Source of the DNA: Acidimicrobiaceae bacterium
Lineage (GTDB): Bacteria; Actinomycetota; Acidimicrobiia; Acidimicrobiales; Aldehydirespiratoraceae
Direction: 5' to 3'
DNA length: 64,000 bases
Assembly (NCBI GenBank): GCA_016845585.1
Contig: JAERSO010000129.1
Span: 1-64,000 of the forward strand
Shown: piece after piece, positions 50,930-60,946 of the stretch
Layout: each line of letters begins with the position of its first letter
Position numbering within the stretch: the first letter of the stretch is position 1
Translations under genes and position numbers: made by a program
The notes under the pieces: generated by a model
The model's input: only the letters and a program-made list of their open reading frames with translations
Told to the model about the DNA's origin: nothing
Databases searched by the model: none

Positions 50930-53478
50930 GTCGGCCCGACGTGATCGTGATCCTCACCGACGAGGAGCGGGCCGCTCCCGCCTACGAACCCCCCGAGGTC
51001 ACGGCATGGCGACATGACAACCTGCCCGGTCGACGGTGGTTCACCGACAACGGCGTCGACTTCCGTCGGCACTATGTGGCAGCGACGGCCTGCGTGCCGA
51101 GCCGCCCGTCGCTGCTCACCGGCCAGTTCCCCGACGTGCACGGGGTGACGCAGACCGATGGACTCGGGAAGACGCACAGCGACACCCGGATGCGCTGGTT
51201 GCGGTCCGACGAAGTGCCCACCATGGGTCACTGGTTCCGGGCCGCGGGCTACGACACCCACTACGACGGCAAGTGGCACGTCAGCCATGCCGACCTGATG
51301 GTCGACGGTCGTCCGCTGGCAACCAACACGAACGACGGCGAGATCATCCCTGGCGCGGTCCAGGCCTATCTCGATGCCGACCCGCTCGACGAGTTCGGAT
51401 TCTCGGGATGGGTCGGACCCGAACCCCACGGTGGCCGTGCCGCGGATTCCGGCTATATCCGCGATCCGTTGATCGCTGATCGCGTCGTGGCGTGGCTGTC
51501 CGATCGCTATGAGCGTCGTGCCGCCGGGGATGCGGAAGCCGCCAAGCCGTTCCTCCTCGTTTGCTGCTTCGTCAATCCGCACGACATCGTGCTGTGGCCG
51601 CTCTTCATGCGCACCGGCAAGCCGTTCCCTCCCTCGACAGCCGAGCCGCCTCCGATCCCCGCCTCGCCCACCGACGACGAGGACCTGCGATCGAAACCGG
51701 CTGTGCAGAGTGCGTTCCGGGACTCGTACTACTCGGCGTATGGGCCGTCCCGAATGGTCCGTCCGTCGTACGAGAAGAACCTCGACGACTATCGCCGGAC
51801 GTACTACCGCATGCACCACGACGTCGACGGTCCGATCGACCGGGTGCGTCGGGCGGTGACCTCCGGATCCGACGATGCCGTCCTCGTCCTCAGCGCCGAC
51901 CACGGCGACATGCTCGGCTCTCATGGCGGCATGCACCAGAAGTGGTATCAGCTGTACGACGAGGCCGTTCGGGTTCCCTTCATCATTGCTCGCGTCGGCG
52001 ATGCCGCCACCGCGAGCGCGGTTGTCGAGGACGCGCCGACGAGCCATGTCGACCTGCTGCCAACCATGCTCGGCTTCGCCGGCGTCGATGTCGATGCCGT
52101 CGGCGCCGAACTGGCGGAGCGCCATCGTGAGGTTCATCCGTTCCCGGGGCGGGATCTGAGCGCCGTGGTGGCCGATCCATCAACTGCGGCCGCCGATGAC
52201 GCCGTCTACCTGTTCACCCGCGACAACATGATGGAGGGCGACGGGTCGGGTTCGGCCGCTGCACGGGCTCGCGGCCAACTGGAACCCCCGTTCCCGCTGC
52301 AGATCCGAATTCCGGCGCATGCCGCCACCAATGTCGAAGCACTGGTGGTGCGCCACGAGGGCACGTTGTGGAAGGTGGTCCGCACCTTCGACGACCCGGC
52401 CACATGGTCCGAACCCCATGTGCGGCACCTCTCGGCGCGAACACCGGGCGGTCCCCGGTACCGGACCGAACCGATTCCGGACCACTGGGAGCTCTACGAC
52501 CTCGACGCCGACCCGGCAGAGGCGGTGAACCTCGCGGTCTGCGGCGAACACGTCGACACGCTGTCGGCACTCGCCGAGCGGATGCGCACGACGCGAGCCG
52601 AGTCCGTTCCTGTGCGCAATGAGCCGTGGCCCTACGCCGTTCGGCCCGAACGGGCCACGCCCAGGCTCGAGCGGCCCCCGCGTCCGGCTCGGCGGGTCCG
52701 CAAGCTCGTGCAGCGCCTCGGCATGCACCCCGAGGACCCCGAGAGCACCACACTCGACGCCACTGGTCGCCGAGCCCTGATCGTGGCCACCAACCACGGC
52801 ACCCTGGCCATCGGCAAGCCCACCGGGGTGTTCGCATCGGAACTCACCGTGCCGTACTACGTCTTCCTCGATGCGGGGATGAACGTCGACATCGCGTCGC
52901 CGCGCGGTGGTGACATCCCATTCGATCCCAAGTCGTTTCGGCCGGTGGTCCGCACCGAACACGACGATCGCTTCCTCGCCGACCGCGAAGCCAAGGACGC
53001 ATGCCTGAACTCCCTGGCGATCGGGGAGATCGACGTGGAGGGGTACGACATCGTCTACTTCGCCGGGGGATGGGGCGCGGCCTTCGACCTCGGACTGTCC
53101 GACGCCGTCGGCGATCAGGTCTCCGCGGCCGCGGCCGCCGGAGCGGTGCTGGGCGGGGTGTGTCATGGTCCGCTCGGCCTGTTGAAGGCGGTCGATGCCG
53201 ACGGGCGTCCCTTCGTCGAGGGTCGCCGATTGACCGCCGTCACCGACAAGCAGGTCCGCGAGCTCGGCATCACCTCCACCCCGCAGCATCCGGAGACGGA
53301 GCTCCGACGCCTCGGCGCCGACTTCGAATCGGCCACCGGGCGTCGGGATGCGCTCGCGAACCATGTGGTGGAGGACGGTGACCTGATCACCGGCCAGAAC
53401 CAAAACGCCGCGCCGATGGTGGCACGCCTGATGGTGCAGCGCATGCTCGCCAACGAAACGACCACGGAGGTCAGCTGA
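50926..53478 (+). CDS. Sulfatase fused to a DJ-1/PfpI (glyoxalase III-like) domain
   Basis: 850 residues from the GTG at 50926. Residues 1-590 are a type I sulfatase: IVILTDEERAAP metal site, Cys56-Val-Pro-Ser-Arg60 formylglycine motif in ATACVPSRPSLLTG, GKWHVSH, and LSADHGDMLGSHG. After a basic linker (about 590-614), residues 615-850 form a DJ-1/PfpI domain with Glu639, nucleophile Cys746 and His747 (GGVCHGPLG). It should hydrolyse a sulfate ester; the second domain could act as a glyoxalase, deglycase or redox module. No signal peptide is seen. This fusion is not one I know. The longer open frame upstream overlaps tetR and SRPBCC and is not used. Confidence 0.85.
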   Translation: MSRPDVIVILTDEERAAPAYEPPEVTAWRHDNLPGRRWFTDNGVDFRRHYVAATACVPSRPSLLTGQFPDVHGVTQTDGLGKTHSDTRMRWLRSDEVPTMGHWFRAAGYDTHYDGKWHVSHADLMVDGRPLATNTNDGEIIPGAVQAYLDADPLDEFGFSGWVGPEPHGGRAADSGYIRDPLIADRVVAWLSDRYERRAAGDAEAAKPFLLVCCFVNPHDIVLWPLFMRTGKPFPPSTAEPPPIPASPTDDEDLRSKPAVQSAFRDSYYSAYGPSRMVRPSYEKNLDDYRRTYYRMHHDVDGPIDRVRRAVTSGSDDAVLVLSADHGDMLGSHGGMHQKWYQLYDEAVRVPFIIARVGDAATASAVVEDAPTSHVDLLPTMLGFAGVDVDAVGAELAERHREVHPFPGRDLSAVVADPSTAAADDAVYLFTRDNMMEGDGSGSAAARARGQLEPPFPLQIRIPAHAATNVEALVVRHEGTLWKVVRTFDDPATWSEPHVRHLSARTPGGPRYRTEPIPDHWELYDLDADPAEAVNLAVCGEHVDTLSALAERMRTTRAESVPVRNEPWPYAVRPERATPRLERPPRPARRVRKLVQRLGMHPEDPESTTLDATGRRALIVATNHGTLAIGKPTGVFASELTVPYYVFLDAGMNVDIASPRGGDIPFDPKSFRPVVRTEHDDRFLADREAKDACLNSLAIGEIDVEGYDIVYFAGGWGAAFDLGLSDAVGDQVSAAAAAGAVLGGVCHGPLGLLKAVDADGRPFVEGRRLTAVTDKQVRELGITSTPQHPETELRRLGADFESATGRRDALANHVVEDGDLITGQNQNAAPMVARLMVQRMLANETTTEVS

Positions 53479-54314
53479 TGGAGATCGTCCTGCTCGGAAC
53501 CGGTTCGCCGATTCCCGATCCCAATCGCGCCGGGCCGGCGACGCTGCTGAAGGTCGGCGAATTCGAGCACCTGCTCGTTGATGCTGGGCGCGGATGCATC
53601 ATGCGAATGGCCGGCGCCGGATCGCTCCCCGGATTCCTCGCTGGCGTGCTGGTCACCCATCTCCACAGCGACCACCTGACCGATCTGAACGACGTGATCA
53701 CCACCCACTGGATCATGTCGCAGCAGCCCACCCCGCTGCGGATCTGGGGCCCGGTTGGCATCGCCGACTACGTCAACCACATGATGGATGCGCTCGCCCC
53801 GGACGTGAGCTACCGCGTCGCCCATCACGACGACCTCACCTGGGAGCCGATCGTCGAGGTGATTGAGGTCGCGCCCGGCGACCGCTTCGAGGTCGGCACG
53901 TCGTCGGTCTCCGTTCACCGCACCGCGCACGAGCCCGTCGAACCGTCGATCGGGTTCCGTCTCGAGCACGGCCACTATGTCGTCGCTCTCGCGGGCGACA
54001 CGATCCCGTGTGACGGCGTCGACGAAATGTGTGTCGATGCGGACGCCTACGTCCAGACGGTGATCCGAGATGACCTGGTGATGCAGATCCCCAACCAACG
54101 GTTCAACGACATCCTCGACTACCACTCGTCGGTGATCGATGCTGCGCAGACCGCGGCTCGCAACCGCGTGGGTCGTCTCGTGCTCACCCACATGGTTCCC
54201 GCGCCCCAACCCGAGCAGTACCCGGAGTGGGTCGCCATCGCTGCCGAACACTTCGATGGCGAAATCGTGGTCGGTGACGACCTCACCACCGTCGACCTCG
54301 TCGAACGGGACTAG
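53478..54314 (+). CDS. MBL-fold metallohydrolase, RNase Z/AtsA-like
   Basis: 278 residues. The N-terminal LLGTGSPIPDPNRAGPAT and the zinc motif THLHSDHLTDL are typical of RNase Z-like proteins; the PDPNR.GP stretch also occurs in the type III arylsulfatase AtsA of Pseudoalteromonas as I recall it. RTAHEPVEPSIGFR and VLTHMVPAP supply the remaining metal ligands. Its position directly after a sulfatase gene (TGATG overlap) favours a sulfatase or related esterase over tRNA processing. No signal peptide. Confidence 0.8.
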   Translation: MEIVLLGTGSPIPDPNRAGPATLLKVGEFEHLLVDAGRGCIMRMAGAGSLPGFLAGVLVTHLHSDHLTDLNDVITTHWIMSQQPTPLRIWGPVGIADYVNHMMDALAPDVSYRVAHHDDLTWEPIVEVIEVAPGDRFEVGTSSVSVHRTAHEPVEPSIGFRLEHGHYVVALAGDTIPCDGVDEMCVDADAYVQTVIRDDLVMQIPNQRFNDILDYHSSVIDAAQTAARNRVGRLVLTHMVPAPQPEQYPEWVAIAAEHFDGEIVVGDDLTTVDLVERD

Positions 54315-54325
54315 CTTGCTGTCAC

Positions 54326-54937
54326 ATGACCGAGTCACAGACCTCGTTTCGCCTGGCTGACCTGGCACCGCAGGACGGATACAAGCTCGCCACCGGGCTG
54401 ATCGTTCCTCGACCGATCGGCTGGATTGGCACCGTCTCAGCCGATGGGGTCGACAATGTGGCGCCCTACTCGTTCTTCAACGTGATGAGCGGCGACCCGG
54501 TACACGTCATCTTCTCGCCTGGCGGCAGCGCTCGGCGCGACACACTCGACAATGTGCGCGAGGTTCCGGAGTTCACCGTCAACATCGTCACGGCCGAGAC
54601 GGTGGAGGCGATGAACGCCACGGCGGCGTCGCTCCCGGCTGACGAGGACGAGTTCGAGCACGCGGGAATCACGAAACTCCCGTCGACGGAGATCGGCCCG
54701 TGCCGAGTTGCCGAGGCGACCGCCACGATGGAATGCCGAGTCATCGACATCATTCACATCGGTCGCGAGGGCGCCGGCAACCACCTCGTCATCGGCGAGG
54801 CGGTGATGATCCACGCCGCCGACCGCGTGCTCGACGGCACCCGTGTCCTCCAGGAGGAGTTGCGCGCGATCGGTCGTCACGCCGGCAGCTGGTACAGCAA
54901 CGCCACCGACTTGTTCTCCCTCGACCGCCCGGCCTAA
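54326..54937 (+). CDS. Flavin reductase-like FMN-binding protein
   Basis: 203 residues, split beta-barrel: KLATGLIVPRPIGWIGTVSA, then NVAPYSFFNVMSGDPVHVIF, then LVIGEAVMIHAADRVL. Such proteins bind FMN and reduce flavin or act as small oxidoreductases. It follows the metallohydrolase by 11 nt; a TAGCTT box 8 nt before the ATG could also give it its own leaderless transcript. It is the last gene of the sulfatase operon. The TAA stop lies in a convergent hairpin. Confidence 0.85.
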   Translation: MTESQTSFRLADLAPQDGYKLATGLIVPRPIGWIGTVSADGVDNVAPYSFFNVMSGDPVHVIFSPGGSARRDTLDNVREVPEFTVNIVTAETVEAMNATAASLPADEDEFEHAGITKLPSTEIGPCRVAEATATMECRVIDIIHIGREGAGNHLVIGEAVMIHAADRVLDGTRVLQEELRAIGRHAGSWYSNATDLFSLDRPA

Positions 54938-54969
54938 CGCACACTGGGGACAGACCCCAGCGTGCGTTA
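54935..54969. terminator. Bidirectional hairpin, repeat family copy C (inverted)
   Basis: A 15-bp stem with one mismatch (54935-54949 with 54955-54969). The loop ACAGA is the complement of the loop in the other copies, so this copy is in the opposite orientation. Both outer triplets are TAA stop codons, one for each convergent neighbour. Confidence 0.75.
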
Positions 54970-55593
54970 TTCGACCCCGAGTTCGGCCATCCGATCGAGC
55001 ACGCGCTCGCGCTCGTCGTCGATGACTGTGGTGTCGCCGTGGCCGGTGTGCACGATTGTTTCGCCCGGCAGGGTCAGCAGCCGATCACGGATCGACCGCA
55101 GGATGGTGGGCTCGTCGCTGTAGCTGCGCCCGGTGGCACCGGGGCCACCGCAGAACAGCGTGTCGCCGCTGACCACACGACCGGCCGCCACATCATGGAA
55201 GCAGCAGCACCCGGGGGAGTGGCCCGGCGTGTGGATGATGCCGACATCATGGCCGCCCGCGGAGAGCGTCGTGCCGGGCACGACCTCGCCGTCGGGAGAC
55301 GAGTCGGGGTAGACGACGTCCCACAGCATCCGATCGTCGGGGTGGAGAAGGATCGGAGCATCCACCGCGTCACGCAACGCTTCGGCGGCATTGATGTGGT
55401 CATTGTGACCGTGGGTCAACACGATCGCGGTGACGTTGCGCCCGTTGACGGCGTCGACGATCGGCTGGTGATCGTGGGCCGCGTCGAACACCATGACCTC
55501 ACGGTCGTCGCCCACGAGCCAGATGTTGTTGGTGACTTCCCACTCGCCGCCATCGAGCGCGAAGACACCGTCAGTGGTTACAAGCTCGATCAC
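54967..55593 (-). CDS. MBL-fold hydrolase paired with mycothiol formaldehyde dehydrogenase
   Basis: 208 residues, glyoxalase II-type metallo-beta-lactamase. Zinc ligands: [41 protein letters not shown], and the C-terminal HTGHGDTTV. The start GTG overlaps the stop of the dehydrogenase gene (GTGA). The same neighbourhood (mscR plus an MBL gene, as in Rv2259-Rv2260) is known in mycobacteria. A thioesterase that releases formate from S-formylmycothiol, or a similar step, is the likely role; it is inferred from context. The upstream part of the open frame is a shadow. Confidence 0.85.
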   Translation of the reverse strand: MIELVTTDGVFALDGGEWEVTNNIWLVGDDREVMVFDAAHDHQPIVDAVNGRNVTAIVLTHGHNDHINAAEALRDAVDAPILLHPDDRMLWDVVYPDSSPDGEVVPGTTLSAGGHDVGIIHTPGHSPGCCCFHDVAAGRVVSGDTLFCGGPGATGRSYSDEPTILRSIRDRLLTLPGETIVHTGHGDTTVIDDERERVLDRMAELGVE

Positions 55594-56675
55594 AGCTCGA
55601 CGACCGAGCGCAGGACTTCGCCGCGCTCCATCTTGTGGAAGGCCTCCTCGACACCGTCGAGCGGGATCGTCTCCGACACGAAACCATCGAGGTCGAGTCG
55701 ACCCTGCTGGTAGAGATCGATCAGCATCGGGAAGTCGCGACTCGGCAGGCAATCGCCGTACCAGCTGGACTTCAGGGCGCCGCCGCGGCCGAACACGTCG
55801 ATGAATGGGAGCTCGAGCACCATGTCGGGGTGAGGCACACCCACGAGCACGACGGTGCCGGCCAGGTCACGCGCCTCGAAGCACTGCTTGTAGACCTCGG
55901 GGAGACCGATCGCGTCGATGGCCACGTCGACGCCGTTGCCGCCGGTGAGCTCCCGGATCTTCTCGACCGCGTCCTCGGTCCTGGAGTTGATCGTGTGGGT
56001 GGCGCCGAAGCCCTCGGCCCACTCGAGCTTCTGGTCGTCGAGATCGACGGCGATGATGATCGACGCTCCTGCGAGTTTGGAGCCCGCGATCGCCGCGTCG
56101 CCCACGCCGCCGCAGCCGAAGACGGCAACGGAGTCGCCCCGGCTCACGCCGCCGGTGTTGATGGCTGCGCCGATGCCGGCCATCACGCCACAGCCGAGCA
56201 GACCCGCTGCCGCTGGGGACGCGTTGGGGTCGACCTTGGTGCACTGCCCGGCGGCGACCAGCGTCTTCTCGGCGAACGCGCCGATGCCGAGCGCGGGGGA
56301 GAGTTCGGTGCCGTCCTCCAGCGTCATCTTCTGCTCGGCGTTGTGTGTGGCGAAACAGATCTGTGGCTTGCCCTTGAGGCAGCTGCGGCACTGGCCGCAC
56401 ACGGCGCGCCAGTTCAGGATGACGAAGTCGCCGGGCTCGACATCGGTGACGCCCTCGCCCACGGACTCCACGAGGCCACTCGCCTCATGACCGAGCAGGA
56501 ACGGGAACTCGTCGTTGATCCCGCCCTCGCGGTAGTGGAGGTCCGTGTGGCACACGCCGCACGCCTGAATGGCGACGACCGCCTCACCCGGCCCCGGGTC
56601 GGGAATCACGATGTTCTCGATCGTGACCGGTTCGCCGACCGCCTTCGCGACAACACCCTCCACCGTTTGCGCCAT
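55590..56675 (-). CDS. mscR: S-(hydroxymethyl)mycothiol dehydrogenase (mycothiol-dependent formaldehyde dehydrogenase)
   Basis: 361 residues, zinc-dependent medium-chain dehydrogenase. Catalytic zinc Cys is in [17 protein letters not shown] follows, the structural zinc cysteines are [15 protein letters not shown], and the NAD site is [10 protein letters not shown]. The blocks [18 protein letters not shown] and [11 protein letters not shown] match the mycothiol-specific enzyme closely. It oxidises the formaldehyde-mycothiol adduct (and can reduce S-nitrosomycothiol). A Shine-Dalgarno AGGAGAG precedes the ATG at 56675, unlike the many leaderless genes here. It couples to the MBL gene downstream. 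Confidence 0.92.
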   Translation of the reverse strand: MAQTVEGVVAKAVGEPVTIENIVIPDPGPGEAVVAIQACGVCHTDLHYREGGINDEFPFLLGHEASGLVESVGEGVTDVEPGDFVILNWRAVCGQCRSCLKGKPQICFATHNAEQKMTLEDGTELSPALGIGAFAEKTLVAAGQCTKVDPNASPAAAGLLGCGVMAGIGAAINTGGVSRGDSVAVFGCGGVGDAAIAGSKLAGASIIIAVDLDDQKLEWAEGFGATHTINSRTEDAVEKIRELTGGNGVDVAIDAIGLPEVYKQCFEARDLAGTVVLVGVPHPDMVLELPFIDVFGRGGALKSSWYGDCLPSRDFPMLIDLYQQGRLDLDGFVSETIPLDGVEEAFHKMERGEVLRSVVEL

Positions 56676-56741
56676 GAGATTCTCTCCTCGTGAGTTCGTA
56701 AACCGAGGCGAACCCTAGACGCTGAGCACGGTGCACGTCGC

Positions 56742-57371
56742 CTATGTCACCAGGCCCAGGAGCTCGACTCGACCGATGCGGTCGAGGTCGTTGTAGGCGA
56801 ACTGATCGATCTCGGCGACGATCTCGTCGTACTCGTCGAACAGCACGGTGTTCGCCGGGTCGAGACCGGTCACGACGGCCAGACCGGTCGGCTCGACGTC
56901 GATTGTTCGCACGGAGAGGTCGGGTCGGAATCGGCGCAGCGCCACGACGGTCTTCCAGACGTCGCCGGACCAGACGATGGTCGTTCGTTCCCGAGCTGAG
57001 GTGACATCGTCGATCGGGTTGCAGTCGTGAACGAGGATCGTGCCGTCCGGTGCCGAGTGCCGTTCCAGATTCGCCACGTCGCGCAGCGTCTGTTCCCAGT
57101 GGTGGAGCCCGTCGGCGAATCCGAGATCGATCGGCTGTCCCTCGAGCGCTGCGGGATCGGCGAAGAAGTCGTCGCTCGTGGTCTCCACGATGGTGCACGA
57201 CGGCGGTGGCTCGGCCACCTTCGGTTCGGGGTCGACACCGACGATTCGGGTGCCGGGTTGCACCAGGGCCAGCGAGTGACCTTGGTGCACCCCGACCTCC
57301 ACGTAGAGATCCGGTTTCAGCTGCTCGTGGAACCAGGCCAGCAGTTCGTAGTAGGTGGCGAAGTCGCTCAT
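56742..57371 (-). CDS. Class I SAM methyltransferase-like protein
   Basis: 209 residues. The glycine-rich SAM loop reads LYVEVGVHQGHSLALV, with the acidic turn IVGVDPEPK and the motif GFADGLHHWEQTLRD, a methyltransferase-24/TylF-type pattern. The metal-binding Asp is in TILVHDCNPID. Probably an O-methyltransferase of small size; substrate unknown. Its start overlaps the stop of the TylF-like gene (ATGA). Confidence 0.75.
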   Translation of the reverse strand: MSDFATYYELLAWFHEQLKPDLYVEVGVHQGHSLALVQPGTRIVGVDPEPKVAEPPPSCTIVETTSDDFFADPAALEGQPIDLGFADGLHHWEQTLRDVANLERHSAPDGTILVHDCNPIDDVTSARERTTIVWSGDVWKTVVALRRFRPDLSVRTIDVEPTGLAVVTGLDPANTVLFDEYDEIVAEIDQFAYNDLDRIGRVELLGLVT

Positions 57372-58174
57372 GACTTCCTCCAGTAGATGCCGGTCCAGTC
57401 GACCTCGATGATCTCGTCGGTGATGTCGTGAGTCGAGCGGTAGTCGTCGACTGCCTTACGACACGGCTCCCATGCGCCGTAGTCGTCGACGATGACGTAG
57501 CCCGCGGGCGACACCTTGGCGTAGAGCGCTTCGAGGGCATCCATCGTGGACTCGTAGAGATCACCATCGAGTCGGAGCACCGCCAGCTGCTCGATCGGTG
57601 CTGTCGGCAACGTGTCTCGGAACCACCCTTCGAGGAACCCCACCTGGTCGTCGAGCAGCTGGTAGCGAGCGAAGTTGGCCCGCACCTGATCCGCGGACAC
57701 GGCGAGCGTCGTCACGCCCGAGAGGTCGTGACCGACATCGGCCGGGAAGGCCTCGACGTCAGGGGCGGGCAGGCCCTTGAAGGAATCGGCGACCCACACA
57801 CGACGATCGGTGTCGCCCCACGCAGCCAGGATGCCGCGCATGAGGATCGTGACACCGCCTCGCCAGACCCCGGTCTCGATCAGGTCACCGGGAACTCCGT
57901 CGCGCAGGGCCGACTCGACACAAGAGCGCACATTGGCGAGGCGTTGGCGCCCGACCATGGTCTCGGCCGTCGGCGGCCAGTCGTTGCCGTCGTGTCGTTT
58001 TGTGGCATCACCGCCACGACGGGTGAGCCGCCAGCCTTCGGCGCGCATGCGGTTGCGGAGTTCCGAGCCGACCATGTCCTCCCACTCGCCGCGGGCGACG
58101 TCGTGTACCTCCTCATCGAGGAAGAGTTCGCGGGTGAGACACTGCTGCAGGAGGTCGAGGTAGCGATCGGTCAC
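57368..58174 (-). CDS. TylF/MycF-type O-methyltransferase
   Basis: 268 residues. LIETGVWRGGVTILMRGIL is the SAM loop, then VWVADSFKGLPAPD, LAVLRLDGDLYESTMDALE (metal and catalytic Asp pair) and YVIVDDYGAWEPCRKAV. This is the macrocin O-methyltransferase family that methylates sugar hydroxyls with Mg2+. Together with the coupled second methyltransferase it suggests modification of a glycan or glycolipid; no glycosyltransferase is adjacent, so the target is open. Confidence 0.88.
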   Translation of the reverse strand: MTDRYLDLLQQCLTRELFLDEEVHDVARGEWEDMVGSELRNRMRAEGWRLTRRGGDATKRHDGNDWPPTAETMVGRQRLANVRSCVESALRDGVPGDLIETGVWRGGVTILMRGILAAWGDTDRRVWVADSFKGLPAPDVEAFPADVGHDLSGVTTLAVSADQVRANFARYQLLDDQVGFLEGWFRDTLPTAPIEQLAVLRLDGDLYESTMDALEALYAKVSPAGYVIVDDYGAWEPCRKAVDDYRSTHDITDEIIEVDWTGIYWRKS

Positions 58175-58183
58175 GGGCGGAGC

Positions 58184-58720
58184 CTAGGACGGTCGGGGCA
58201 GCTCCCAGATCCCGATGGGCTTGTCAGGCACGAACGACAGGACCTTCTCCTCGCGCCACGCGAACCCGAGGCGTCGGGCCACGGCCTGTGACGGCGTGTT
58301 CGACGGCAGGATCACGCTGACGAGATGGTCGTCGTCATGGTTGGCGAATGCCCACTCGATCGACGCGGCCCCGCCCTCCGTCGCGTAGCCCCTGCCCCAG
58401 TGGTCGGGATCCAGGGTCCAGCCGATCTCGAGGCCGGGCCAGTCGGGCCGCGGGGGACGGTGGGGGCCACAGCGGCCGATCAACTGGCCTGTCTCGCGGA
58501 GTTCGATCGCCCATTGTCCACTGTTGCGAAGCGTCCACTGGCCATTCCATCGGGTCAGATGGTTCCAGGCCTCGAGTTCGTCGAAGTCCTCGGGGATGCT
58601 CAGGGAGCGGCGGACCTCCGGATGTCGGTGGATGCGGGTGTAGGCGTCGACGTCGCGTTCTTCGAAGCCGCGCAGGATGAGTCGCTCGGTCTCGACGGTG
58701 GGGGTGGTGAACATGGGCAT
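58184..58720 (-). CDS. GNAT-family acetyltransferase (RimJ/RimL-like)
   Basis: 178 residues. TERLILRGFEERDVDAYTRI begins the fold; DPDHWGRGYATEGGAASIEW is the acetyl-CoA binding V-motif, and LPSNTPSQAVARRLGFAWRE is the family-specific end. RimJ/RimL members acetylate protein N-termini or small molecules. Three starts are possible: the chosen ATG at 58720, a later one at 58714, and an earlier one at 58750. It is divergent from the VOC gene; the starts are only 11 nt apart. Confidence 0.85.
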   Translation of the reverse strand: MPMFTTPTVETERLILRGFEERDVDAYTRIHRHPEVRRSLSIPEDFDELEAWNHLTRWNGQWTLRNSGQWAIELRETGQLIGRCGPHRPPRPDWPGLEIGWTLDPDHWGRGYATEGGAASIEWAFANHDDDHLVSVILPSNTPSQAVARRLGFAWREEKVLSFVPDKPIGIWELPRPS

Positions 58721-58725
58721 AGTGT
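58720..58725 (+). promoter_or_regulatory. -10 box (TAGTGT) of the VOC gene; leaderless
   Basis: TAGTGT lies 6 nt before the ATG at 58732, in the 11-nt gap between the divergent starts. Confidence 0.5.
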
Positions 58726-58731
58726 CGCGCC

Positions 58732-59109
58732 ATGGCCCACTTCGACGCACTTGGAATCACCGCCTCCGACCTGGCGGCCACCCTCGACTTCTATCGACTC
58801 GCCGGACTCGACATCCCCGAGGCCGACGAGGGCCACGTCGAGGTCGAGTCGGCCGGCGGATTCCGTCTGATGTTCGACGACAGGGCGGTGGTCGAATCGT
58901 TCTCCACCTATGAGCCGGCCGTCGGTGGGCGCAACGTCGGGCTCGCGTTTCGCTGCGACACTCCGGCGGACGTCGACGTGACCCACGCGGCGATGGTCGC
59001 CGCCGGCCACACCTCGAAGGAGGAGCCGTTCGATGCGTTCTGGGGGCAGCGCTACGCCACCGTTCTGGACCCCGACGGCAACCCCGCCGACTTCTACTGT
59101 CCGCTCTAA
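58732..59109 (+). CDS. Single-domain VOC (glyoxalase/dioxygenase fold) protein
   Basis: 125 residues, one beta-alpha-beta-beta-beta pair: FDALGITASDLAATLDFYRL, then GLDIPEADEGHVEVE, ending in VLDPDGNPADFYCPL with the metal-binding Glu replaced by Asp/Tyr-type residues. Likely a small ligand-binding or isomerase-type member. Leaderless start as noted. The TAA stop forms part of the stem of hairpin copy D. Confidence 0.8.
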   Translation: MAHFDALGITASDLAATLDFYRLAGLDIPEADEGHVEVESAGGFRLMFDDRAVVESFSTYEPAVGGRNVGLAFRCDTPADVDVTHAAMVAAGHTSKEEPFDAFWGQRYATVLDPDGNPADFYCPL

Positions 59110-59138
59110 CTCACACTGGGGTCTGTCCCCAGTGTGCG

Positions 59139-59145
<7 letters not shown>
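59103..59145. terminator. Bidirectional hairpin, repeat family copy D
   Basis: The longest copy: 19-bp arms with one mismatch (59103-59121 with 59127-59145), loop TCTGT. The stem reaches into both coding regions; both TAA stops lie inside the paired arms. Confidence 0.8.
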
Positions 59146-60750
<1,605 letters not shown>

Positions 60751-60758
<8 letters not shown>

Positions 60759-60924
60759 GCGAGTCAGTCTCGCGCTTCAACCTCCCGGCATCCAGAACGG
60801 CCTTGCGCAGCAGGAACTCGATCTGGGCGTTGACGGACCGGAGCTCGTCAGCCGCCCAGCGTTCGAGTGCTGCGTGGACGTCGGGGTCGATGCGGAGCGG
60901 GTAGCTCTTGCGTTGACGAGCCAT
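60751..60924 (-). CDS. Ribbon-helix-helix (Arc-like) DNA-binding protein, 57 residues
   Basis: A short basic protein: [20 protein letters not shown] forms the beta strand and first helix, and [19 protein letters not shown] the second helix, the Arc/MetJ-type ribbon-helix-helix. Such a protein binds DNA as a dimer of dimers and could be a repressor of this operon or an antitoxin; no toxin is visible. It overlaps the ligase start and lies 22 nt from the SPFH gene. Confidence 0.7.
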
Positions 60925-60946
60925 GGCCGGGCCTCGAGCGGGATCC

